Assembly: GCF_025152745.1 (NCBI RefSeq)
Contig: NZ_CP104042.1
Span: 124,001 to 188,000 of the forward strand
DNA from: Rhizobium sp. WSM4643
GTDB lineage: Bacteria; Pseudomonadota; Alphaproteobacteria; Rhizobiales; Rhizobiaceae
Length of the DNA stretch: 64,000 nt
Direction of reading: 5' to 3'
Under the pieces are notes generated by a model, which searched no databases, was not told where the DNA came from, and saw only the letters and a list, made by a program, of their open reading frames with translations. The position numbers were made by a program, and so were the translations under genes. The first letter of the stretch is position 1; each line of letters starts with the position of its first letter. Below are positions 35,796-43,101 of the stretch, piece by piece.

Positions 35796-37093
35796 TCCTC
35801 GATCAAGGGCTTGGCGACAAGCGTGCCGTAGTTGAAGACGCGCAGATAGAGGAGCGACAGCATCACGCCGATGACGACGAGCACCAATGCCATGGCCGCA
35901 CCCAACCCGTATTCGAGGTTGCCGGCATAATTTCTCAGCGCCGTGTGATAGGCGGAGAGCGCCCAGACCTCGGTCGCGTTGCCCGGTCCGCCATTGGTGG
36001 CAAGCAGGATTTCATTGAAGGAGGCAAGCAGCGACAAGGTCTGATAGCAGGTGACGAAGAGGATCGGCCAACGCATCTGCGGCAGGACAATGTAGCGGAT
36101 CTGTTGCCAGCGCGAGGCGCCATCGACCTCGCTCGCATAGAACTGGCTCTTCGGAATGGCCTTCATCGCCGAGGAGAACACCAGCATGCCCATCGAGGCG
36201 CCGATGAAGCCGTTGATCAACACGACGAAGAGCCAAGCGTTATAAGCGTTATCGAGAAGATAGTTCTTCGGCGGATAACCGAACTTTCCCATCAAGATAG
36301 AGATGAATCCGCTGTCCCAGGCGAGCCACTTCCACAACAGGACGTATATGACGACGGGCGTGATGCGCGGCAGGAGCCAGATGCCGCGGAAGATAGAGGC
36401 AGGCGTCGGCCGCATGTAATGCGTCAGGATGGCGAGCAGCAGCGCATAACCGACATTGAAGAGCATCAGCACCAGCGCAACGTAGAGCACTGTATTGAAA
36501 AGCACACGTGCCATATCGGGCGACGTGGCCATGCGTGAGAAATTGTCGGTGGTCCAGGTCCAGCCGGTATAGGTGACCCTGGCGACGGTTTCCTTCTGTT
36601 CCGGTGTCAGCTTGAATCCCAGACTGTCCAGTGCCGAAAAGAGCTGCTCCTTGCTGTCGAAGCGGGTGTTGAGGACGGAGCGGTTGAACTGTTCGGAGAT
36701 CTGCTTGACCTCGCGTGTCGAAGGTCTCTCGGCAAGATCCTTGATCATGCGCTCGACGTCGCGGCGCACCGTGAACACCTCACCTGCATGTTTGGCGCGC
36801 AACTCCGTGGCAATCCCAGGCGCAAGCCCGAGAGCCTCGACGGCTTTGAGGCCCGTTTCATCGATCGTGTAGCGCGGTTCGGCCATTTCGGCGGCAATGT
36901 CTGGTAATGCCGATTTCAGCGCGATCAGGGAGTTGGGCGCGATCTGGTAGACACCGCCGGAAATACCCGTCGCCGTCGTCATGCTGGTCATCGAAAAGAC
37001 CGCCGTCAGAACGACCGGCATCAGGAAGAAGAGGATGATCATGATCGCGGCAGGCGCGATCATCACCAGTCCGAGCGCTCTGGACGATTTCAT
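35792..37093 (-). CDS. ABC importer permease, MalF/UgpA type with large periplasmic loop
   Basis: A 433-residue permease, over 130 residues longer than the usual 290-300. The first membrane segment (about 7-33) is followed by a hydrophilic insert at about 45-190 before the next segment VLFNTVLYVALVLMLFNVGYALLL. The rest is ordinary, with the EAA loop SEVDGASRWQQIRYIVLPQMRWP near 325. The insert sits where E. coli MalF has its P2 loop, which contacts the binding protein. It lies 66 bases after the binding-protein gene. Confidence 0.9.
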   Translation of the reverse strand: MKSSRALGLVMIAPAAIMIILFFLMPVVLTAVFSMTSMTTATGISGGVYQIAPNSLIALKSALPDIAAEMAEPRYTIDETGLKAVEALGLAPGIATELRAKHAGEVFTVRRDVERMIKDLAERPSTREVKQISEQFNRSVLNTRFDSKEQLFSALDSLGFKLTPEQKETVARVTYTGWTWTTDNFSRMATSPDMARVLFNTVLYVALVLMLFNVGYALLLAILTHYMRPTPASIFRGIWLLPRITPVVIYVLLWKWLAWDSGFISILMGKFGYPPKNYLLDNAYNAWLFVVLINGFIGASMGMLVFSSAMKAIPKSQFYASEVDGASRWQQIRYIVLPQMRWPILFVTCYQTLSLLASFNEILLATNGGPGNATEVWALSAYHTALRNYAGNLEYGLGAAMALVLVVIGVMLSLLYLRVFNYGTLVAKPLIED

Positions 37094-37159
37094 GAAAGCC
37101 CTCTCATCGCGGACCGACCGGGCGGCGATGTTGCCGCCGCCCGGAAGAGTGCTTCGATC

Positions 37160-38506
37160 TTAGCGGATGACGATCTTGTCGCCGAGCGTGCTCTTCAGCT
37201 CGCTCTCTGCATCACTGACCGCGGCGTCTACGGTCTTGGCGCCGGTCCAGGATGCCTCGAGGTTCTTCCACATGATGTTCCAATATTTGCCGAAATCGGA
37301 ATTGTTGGGCATCGCATTGGCATGCGGCAGCAGGCGCTCGGTGGCTTCACGTGTCCAGCGGTCGGCCGAGTAGAAGTCGACGGTGGATTCCGACTTGGAG
37401 ATGCCGAGATGGGCTGATTTGACCGCATGCAGCGCGTTGGTGCGCGGCTCGGAGGCGATCTTGACCAGCTGGGCGGCAATCTCGGTGTCTTCCTGGTCGT
37501 GACCTGCGGTCAGCAGGTAGACGAGCGGATGGGTCAGCGTATTGGCCTTGCCGCCTTCGCCGGCGGGGATCAGCGTGAAGATCACGTTGCCGAAGAAATC
37601 CTTCAGGCCTTCCTGGTTGACGAGGCGGGCATAGTGCCATGTGCCGCCGTCCCAGATGCCGGCCTTGCCGGTGGCGACTTCCTTCCACCACTGGTCGCCC
37701 GGCATGCCGATGTGGTTCTTCTTGGTGACGCCTGCCTTCACGGCATCGGCGAAGAACTGATAGGTGCGGGTCATCGCCGCCTTGTCGAAAACGAGCTTGC
37801 CGCCTTCTTCCATCGTGCCGCCGAAGCTGGTGTAGAATTGCCAGTAATCAGGGCCGTTGCTGGTACGCGGATAAAAACCGTAGCCGGCCTGGACGAGACC
37901 CTTGTCCTGCATCTTCTTGGCGTCTTCGAGCAGGTTCTTCATGGTGTACTTGCCGTCCTGGACGTTCTGCGGCAGCGCGTCCAGATCGGCATCGCTGTAA
38001 CCGATCGCCTTCATGTAAGGCTTCCAGAAGAACATCGGGCGGGATTCAGCGTCCTGCGGGATACCGTAGACGGTGCCGTTATAGGACGCGATCTTCAACA
38101 GGTTTTCATAGATGTCGCTGAGCGGCCATGAGTCGAGATCGACATAATCTTCGATCGGAACGATGAGGCCCGCCTGCGACCAGGGCGCGATGTCTTCATG
38201 GCCGCTGACGACGATATTCGGGGCGGTCTTGGCTTCGGCGGCAAGGGTCAGCGCCTGCTTGAAGTCCTCCCAGGCCGAATAGGGCTTCTTCTCGACGGTG
38301 ATCTTCAGGTCTTCGCCCTTGAGAGCAGCTTCGCGCTGCAGCTCCTGGGCTGCGATCTCGATCGCGTCGAGGCGATAAACGTCGTTCGGGCCGGTGCCGC
38401 CGGCCCAGACGCTGATGTGGACGTCCTTGGCGAGTGCAATTGCGGAGGTCGAGGCCAGGATGGCGGCTGCGACGGCAAGCGATTTCAGTGTCGGCAAAAT
38501 GGTCAT
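37160..38506 (-). CDS. Extracellular solute-binding protein, family 1
   Basis: A 448-residue binding protein with a Sec signal peptide of about 26 residues (ending STSAIALA). The mature part begins KDVHISVWAGGTGPNDVYRLDA. The start at 38506 follows GGGAGACGAAGAAG; the frame continuing to 38557 is less likely. It is the first gene of an operon encoding the importer, a glycerophosphodiesterase, a LacI regulator and an IMPase-like enzyme. A glycerophosphodiester ligand is inferred from those enzymes. Confidence 0.9.
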   Translation of the reverse strand: MTILPTLKSLAVAAAILASTSAIALAKDVHISVWAGGTGPNDVYRLDAIEIAAQELQREAALKGEDLKITVEKKPYSAWEDFKQALTLAAEAKTAPNIVVSGHEDIAPWSQAGLIVPIEDYVDLDSWPLSDIYENLLKIASYNGTVYGIPQDAESRPMFFWKPYMKAIGYSDADLDALPQNVQDGKYTMKNLLEDAKKMQDKGLVQAGYGFYPRTSNGPDYWQFYTSFGGTMEEGGKLVFDKAAMTRTYQFFADAVKAGVTKKNHIGMPGDQWWKEVATGKAGIWDGGTWHYARLVNQEGLKDFFGNVIFTLIPAGEGGKANTLTHPLVYLLTAGHDQEDTEIAAQLVKIASEPRTNALHAVKSAHLGISKSESTVDFYSADRWTREATERLLPHANAMPNNSDFGKYWNIMWKNLEASWTGAKTVDAAVSDAESELKSTLGDKIVIR

Positions 38507-38568
38507 CTTCTTCGTCTCCCTAGAAGAGCAGTGTGAGGCCTCTTGACGGGTCATCACTGTTGCGTGAC

Positions 38569-38630
38569 GGCCGTTCCGAAAACCCCACGAAACGTGGCGT
38601 ATCCCGCTCTAGGGGTTGAACGTAACGGCC
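38569..38630 (-). other. Structured leader upstream of the phosphodiester-uptake operon
   Basis: Nested inverted repeats occupy about 62 bases. GGCCGTT and AACGGCC form the outer stem, AACCCC and GGGGTT a middle stem, and CCACG-AAA-CGTGG an inner hairpin that competes with the middle stem. On the minus strand this would lie in the 5' leader of the operon starting at 38506. It resembles no riboswitch class I recognise. It may be an attenuator, an operator or a structural repeat. Confidence 0.4.
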
Positions 38631-38755
38631 GAATGACAAAATTGAGCACGTGTGCAAAAATATTATGACGATGTCCGCGCGAGTTGCAAGCGGCGGTTTT
38701 CGACAGGCGTCTTTTACGCTTCAAATTGCGTGTTTCCTGGTCTAGCATCCGAACT

Positions 38756-39214
38756 ATGAGCCTTGAATCCGTCCGCGCCTTCCTCGGCGCCCATGCACCC
38801 GATCTCGAAATCATCGAAACGCCCGGAAGCTCCTCGACGGTGGCGCTTGCCGCCGAAGCCCACGGCGTCGAACCCGCGCAGATCGCCAAGACGATTTGCC
38901 TACGCGTCGGCGAGCAGATGATGCTGGTCGTAGCCGGCGGCACGGCAAGGCTCGACAATCGCAAGTTCAAGGACACCTTTGGCGCCAAGGGGCGCATGCT
39001 CGGCGCCGAAGAGGTCGTGGCGATCACCAGCCATCCGGTCGGCGGCGTCTGCCCCTTCGGCCTGCCTTCGCCGCTGCCCATCTATTGCGACATCTCGCTG
39101 AAACGCTTCGATGAAGTCGTGCCGGCGGCCGGCTCGACGAACTCGGCCGTGCGGATCGAAACTGGGCGGTTGGCCGAGCTGACCGGCGCCAGTTGGGTCG
39201 ACGTCTGCCAGTAA
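38756..39214 (+). CDS. YbaK/ProX-type aminoacyl-tRNA editing domain protein
   Basis: A 152-residue stand-alone editing-domain protein of the YbaK/EbsC/ProX family, which hydrolyses mischarged tRNAs such as Cys- or Ala-tRNAPro in the cytoplasm. Visible family features are the central AKTICLRVGEQMMLVVAGG with a conserved lysine, LDNRKFKDTFGAKGRML, and GGVCPFGLPSPLPIYCD. The ATG at 38756 was chosen because the family homology starts there. It is divergent from the importer operon and not functionally linked to it. Confidence 0.88.
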   Translation: MSLESVRAFLGAHAPDLEIIETPGSSSTVALAAEAHGVEPAQIAKTICLRVGEQMMLVVAGGTARLDNRKFKDTFGAKGRMLGAEEVVAITSHPVGGVCPFGLPSPLPIYCDISLKRFDEVVPAAGSTNSAVRIETGRLAELTGASWVDVCQ

Positions 39215-39298
39215 CGCAGCCGAAGAACTTCACACGGGGGAAAGACTACCTATATTAGGTCCCGACATGCCGTGATTGTGCATGACAGGAGATCAGGA

Positions 39299-40294
39299 AT
39301 GCCGAGTGCCGTTTCGCGTTTTGCCAAGATCGCGGCAATTGCCGCACTGACGAGCGCCACCGTTTTTGCTTCCCTCGACGATGCCGAGGCGCGCCGCGCC
39401 GGCAGCTTCGGTTTCGGAAGCCGCGGCACGCGCACCTTTCAGGCGCCGCCTGTCACCCGCACCGCACCTGCCCCCACAGCGCCGATCGAACGGTCGATGA
39501 CGCCACGTCCGCAGACCACGGCACCTGCTACCGCTCAGCAGCCTTTCGGCGCTCAGCGCCCCGGTTTCTTCGGCGGCTTCGGCCGCTCGATGATCGGCGG
39601 TCTGATTGCCGGTGGCCTTCTCGGCATGCTGCTCGGCCACGGTTTCGGCGGCGGCTTCGGCTTCCTCGGCATGTTGCTGCAGATCGCATTGATCGGCGGC
39701 GCCGTCATGCTCGCCATGCGTTATTTCGCCAATCGCCGCCAGCCTTCCTACGGCGTTGGCGGCCGGAGCCAGTCCTATAGCATGTCGCCCGCCAACAATT
39801 CGTCTTTCCAGATCCCGGCGATCGGTTCGGGTGCTGGTTCCCTCCAGTCCTCGCGCGGCAACCGCTCCAACGACGAGATCGGATTGGCGAAGACCGATCT
39901 CGACAAGTTCGAGGAACTGCTGACCCAGGTTCAGACCGCTTACGGCGCGGAGGATTACGGCACGCTGCGCAGGCTGACGACACCCGAAGCGATGTCCTAT
40001 CTTGCCGAGGAACTCGGCGAAAACGCCACCAACGGCGTGCGCAACCGCGTCTCCGACGTCAAGCTGCTGCAGGGTGACATTGCCGAAGCTTGGCGCGAAG
40101 ATGGCCAGGAATATGCAACGCTTGCCATGCGCTATTCCTCGATCGATGCCATGGTCGAACGCGACACCGGCCGCGTCGTTTCAGGCGACGACCGCCGCCC
40201 GAGCGAAAGCACCGAGGTGTGGACCTTTGTGCGTAAGCCGGGCGCCGACTGGAAGCTTGCCGCCATCCAGGGCACCGAGCAGCGCGCCGCCTAG
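39299..40294 (+). CDS. Tim44-like domain protein, membrane-anchored
   Basis: A 331-residue protein with a signal-like N-terminus (about 1-27, ending DDAEARRAG), a Pro/Thr-rich linker, a Gly-rich hydrophobic segment (SMIGGLIAGGLLGMLLGHGFG and LGMLLQIALIGGAVMLAM, about 97-140) and a C-terminal Tim44-like domain from DEIGLAKTDLDKFEELL. The start at 39299 follows AGGAGATCAGGA. Tim44-like proteins bind membranes or partner proteins, but the function of this bacterial form is not established. It is monocistronic. Confidence 0.85.
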   Translation: MPSAVSRFAKIAAIAALTSATVFASLDDAEARRAGSFGFGSRGTRTFQAPPVTRTAPAPTAPIERSMTPRPQTTAPATAQQPFGAQRPGFFGGFGRSMIGGLIAGGLLGMLLGHGFGGGFGFLGMLLQIALIGGAVMLAMRYFANRRQPSYGVGGRSQSYSMSPANNSSFQIPAIGSGAGSLQSSRGNRSNDEIGLAKTDLDKFEELLTQVQTAYGAEDYGTLRRLTTPEAMSYLAEELGENATNGVRNRVSDVKLLQGDIAEAWREDGQEYATLAMRYSSIDAMVERDTGRVVSGDDRRPSESTEVWTFVRKPGADWKLAAIQGTEQRAA

Positions 40295-40319
40295 CGCGGT
40301 GCGCCAAATTGGCCTTCCC

Positions 40320-41351
40320 TTAATTCACCACGACAGGCTTGGAGCGCATGCGGGAAACCGTTTCGCGCTCCGCCCGCTTGCAGCGCATCGGCGGCAGGCC
40401 GCGGTCCATCAGGTCCATATCTTCGAGCACCATGTCGCCCATCTTCTTGAAGGCGCTGTCGAGCGCACCGGCCCGGTGCGCCGAGCGGAGGAAGCCATTC
40501 AGATTGCGCACCGGATGGCCGGGCGGCAACGGTTCTTCAGGGTAGACATCGCTCGCCGCCACGATATGGCCTGACGAGACGGCCGCCATCAGCGCATCAA
40601 AATCGACGACATCGGCGCGGCTGAGCAGGATGAAGGCGGCGCCCCGGCGCATGCTGGCGAAGGCCTCGGTGCCGAGAAATTTGCTGTTTTCGCTGGTGAC
40701 GGCGGCAGCGACGAAAATGAAATCGCTCTTTGTCAGGACGTCCTGAAGGCTTGCGGGCTCGACGCCGCTTTCCTCGATGATCGAGCGCGGCAGCCAGGGA
40801 TCGAACACCCGGATGCGCGCCCTGAAGCCGGACAGAACCCGGCGCAGCGCTTTGCCGAGATCGCCGAAGCCGACGATGCCGATCTCGGAGCCGGCGATCA
40901 GCCGCGCGCTTGCATTCCCCTCGCCGCCCCAGAGTTCCGTGCCCTGGCGGAAAGCGACATCCGCGTCGACGATGCCGCGCGCTAGAGCCAGCGCGAAACC
41001 GAGGCCGATTTCGGCGACCGGCTCGGCAAAGACCTGTCCTGTGGTAACGACATGGATGCCGCGCTGGAAGAGCACCTCGTAAGGCATGTTGTTGAGAAGA
41101 TTGCTTTCGACGTTGAGGATCGAGCGCAAGGCCGGCATTCTGGCCAGCGTTTCGGCCGAAAGCGGCGGCTGGCCGATGATGTAGCGCGCGATTCCGAGGA
41201 TCTCGTCGCCGAGTCCGGCGACATTCTCGGGATCGGCCTCGACGATCTCGTATTTCGCATGCAGTTCGGCGCGCGCCTTGTCGCTGAAGATCAGATCGAG
41301 CGTGCGCGGCTCGGGCGCGCTGATCGCCAGCGGCCGTTCAGTATTCGTCAT
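40320..41351 (-). CDS. D-isomer-specific 2-hydroxyacid dehydrogenase
   Basis: A 343-residue NAD-dependent dehydrogenase. It shows the nucleotide-binding GIVGFGDLG (about 157-165), the catalytic arginine in LLSRADVVD (about 243), the glutamate in YPEEPLP and the histidine in SAHRAGALD. These positions match the family's Arg-Glu-His triad. The ATG at 41351 follows GGAGGAGACACCA, a strong ribosome site. It is a single gene with no obvious pathway partner in the window; substrate unknown. Confidence 0.88.
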   Translation of the reverse strand: MTNTERPLAISAPEPRTLDLIFSDKARAELHAKYEIVEADPENVAGLGDEILGIARYIIGQPPLSAETLARMPALRSILNVESNLLNNMPYEVLFQRGIHVVTTGQVFAEPVAEIGLGFALALARGIVDADVAFRQGTELWGGEGNASARLIAGSEIGIVGFGDLGKALRRVLSGFRARIRVFDPWLPRSIIEESGVEPASLQDVLTKSDFIFVAAAVTSENSKFLGTEAFASMRRGAAFILLSRADVVDFDALMAAVSSGHIVAASDVYPEEPLPPGHPVRNLNGFLRSAHRAGALDSAFKKMGDMVLEDMDLMDRGLPPMRCKRAERETVSRMRSKPVVVN

Positions 41352-41628
41352 TGGTGTCTCCTCCATCGCAGCGATTTGCACCGTCATCGCCGGACAATTG
41401 ATAGACCCTGCGGGGGACGGTTTCCAGTTCGATCTTGTGGCGCGAGGCGCTGAGAGGAGCTATCGAAAGCGGCATCTGCCTATCAGATAAGCACTTGAAT
41501 TAGCTTGGTATTTCAAGGAGTTTTCGTTGACGGCGTGAATTCTTTGAACTAGCGTGATCTGTGCGACCTGGAACCATGCCGGTGTTCGGCGGCCGCAGGA
41601 TATTCGAAAACTCACGAGGGAATGAGCA

Positions 41629-42229
41629 ATGAAATCAGCAATCAAGAGCGGCCTGCTTGCCTTGGCTGCCGCAGCGCTTCCAGCCGTCGCCTATGCCCAT
41701 CCTGCGATCGGCGAAGCAGCCGGCTTCAGCCACGGCTTTGCCCATCCGATGTCTGGCCTCGATCACGTCCTCGCCATGGTGATGGTCGGAATTTTCGCAT
41801 TTCAGCTCGGCGGCCGCGCCACCTGGCTCGTGCCGACGACCTTCGTCCTGGTGATGGCGCTCGGCGGTGCCTTCGGCGCTGCCAGGCATTGCTGTTCCCT
41901 TCGTTGAAATCGGCATCGCGCTTTCCGTCGTCGTCCTCGGCGCCGTTGTTGCGCTCAACGTCAAGGCGCCGCTCGCCGCAGCACTCGGCATCGTCGGCCT
42001 CTTCGCTATCTTCCACGGTCATGCACATGGCGCCGAAATGCCGGAAAATGCCGCCGGCACCGCCTATGCCGCCGGCTTTATGATCGCAACCGCACTGCTG
42101 CACCTCGCCGGCCTTGCGCTTGGTTACGTCATCGGCCGCGCCGGTGAAGGTCAGGGCGTTTTCGTGACGCGCACGGCCGGTAGCATTGCCGCCATATCAG
42201 GCATCGGCCTTCTGGCCGGCTTGATCTGA
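41629..42229 (+). pseudogene. hupE: HupE/UreJ-family metal transporter, frameshifted
   Basis: HupE/UreJ proteins are small membrane proteins thought to import nickel or cobalt for hydrogenase or urease. The first part (41629-about 41880) has a signal peptide, the metal motif HPAIGEAAGFSHGFAHPMSGLDH split across it, and two membrane segments. The frame then runs into a stop at 41905-41907. The second part resumes one frame over at GIAVPFVEIGIALS and ends normally at 42229 with two to three membrane segments. One extra base, probably the A at 41884, explains the break; without it the protein would be about 199 residues, the family's normal length. A sequencing error is possible. Confidence 0.82.
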
Positions 42230-42286
42230 GCCTGACGGCATTTCTGAACAAAAACCAGGCGGCGGCCTAGACATCCAATCCGACAG

Positions 42287-42323
42287 AACGCCCGGCATGT
42301 GTAATGTATCGCCGGGCGTTTTT
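42287..42323 (+). terminator. Rho-independent terminator after hupE
   Basis: AACGCCCGGC and GCCGGGCGTT form a perfect 10-bp G+C-rich stem around a 14-base loop, followed by TTTTT. It ends the hupE transcript and insulates the cyd operon promoter that starts about 30 bases downstream. Confidence 0.85.
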
Positions 42324-42350
42324 GCGTCGTCGCTGCAAAGCGCTACGGAT

Positions 42351-42392
42351 TTGATCCAAGTCAAATTCGGCCACGTCGCGTCCGGCTATATC
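42351..42392 (+). promoter_or_regulatory. FNR/FixK-type box and -10 element upstream of the cyd operon
   Basis: TTGATCCAAGTCAA (42351-42364) matches the FNR/FixK consensus TTGAT-N4-ATCAA with one mismatch. TATATC at 42387-42392 is a fair -10 element. If transcription starts near 42399, the box is centred at -41.5, the exact class II activator position. This suggests microaerobic induction of the regulator-cydDCABX operon by an FnrN or FixK protein, which fits the high-affinity oxidase it encodes. Confidence 0.7.
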
Positions 42393-42473
42393 TAGCCAAG
42401 GATCAACGAAGGGACGTCCAAATTGACGCAGACCAGCCTTGCCGATTGCCGGAGGGACGCAAAGGTCAGTATA

Positions 42474-42499
42474 GTGATTTCAGAAATTTCTGAAATCAC
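42474..42499. promoter_or_regulatory. 26-bp perfect palindrome before the GbsR-type regulator gene
   Basis: GTGATTTCAGAAA is followed directly by its exact reverse complement, giving a perfect 26-bp palindrome centred at 42486/42487, 20 bases before the regulator start. It lies downstream of the predicted start site at about 42399. It is probably the operator bound by the regulator for autorepression (inference), but as RNA it would also form a 13-bp hairpin near the ribosome site. Confidence 0.7.
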
Positions 42500-42518
42500 A
42501 GACGCAACGGAAACGACC

Positions 42519-43097
42519 ATGAACCTTCCGCCTCTCGTCCAGTCCTTCGTTCTCCATTTCGGCGAAATGGGATCGCGCTGGGGAATCAACCGCACGGTCG
42601 GTCAGATCTATGCCCTGCTCTTCGTTTCGCCAGCACCCGTCTGTGCCGAGGAGATCGCCGATTCTCTCGGCATCTCACGCTCGAATGTGTCGATGAGCCT
42701 GCGCGAGTTGCAGGCCTGGAACCTCGTCATCCTGAAACACAAGCCTGACGATCGCCGTGATTTCTTCACCACGCCTGATGATGTTTGGCACATTTTGCGG
42801 ACGCTTGCCGAGGAACGGAAGAAGCGCGAAGTCGATCCGACGCTGTCTGTCTTACGCGAAATCCTGATGCAGCGGCCGGCCAGCGACGCCGAGCGCTATG
42901 CGCAGGCGCGCATGGGTGAGATGCACACGCTGATCGAGCAGCTGACGCATTGGTATGAAGATGTAAAACAACTTGAAACAGAAAGGCTTGCAACGCTACT
43001 CTCTTTGGGCGCGAAAGTGACGAAGCTTCTGGAGGCCAAGGACCGGGTGGTTTCGCTCGGCCGCAGCCGCCGGCCGAATCCTGCGAACAAGAGTTAG
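42519..43097 (+). CDS. GbsR/MarR-type transcriptional regulator of the cyd operon
   Basis: A 192-residue winged-helix regulator related to GbsR/MarR proteins. The DNA-binding region is GRTVGQIYALLF-like (INRTVGQIYALLFVSPAPVC) through LGISRSNVSMSLRELQAWNLV, with the wing HKPDDRRDFF; a C-terminal helical dimer segment follows. The ATG at 42519 has GGAAA upstream; a longer frame would translate the palindrome and was rejected. It lies 4 bases before cydD and probably controls the operon, including itself. Confidence 0.85.
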   Translation: MNLPPLVQSFVLHFGEMGSRWGINRTVGQIYALLFVSPAPVCAEEIADSLGISRSNVSMSLRELQAWNLVILKHKPDDRRDFFTTPDDVWHILRTLAEERKKREVDPTLSVLREILMQRPASDAERYAQARMGEMHTLIEQLTHWYEDVKQLETERLATLLSLGAKVTKLLEAKDRVVSLGRSRRPNPANKS

Positions 43098-43101
43098 CGC
43101 C

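Noticed and set aside
41867-41910. Programmed ribosomal frameshift in hupE
   Set aside because: There is no slippery heptamer or downstream pseudoknot; a simple one-base insertion or sequencing error explains the two frames.
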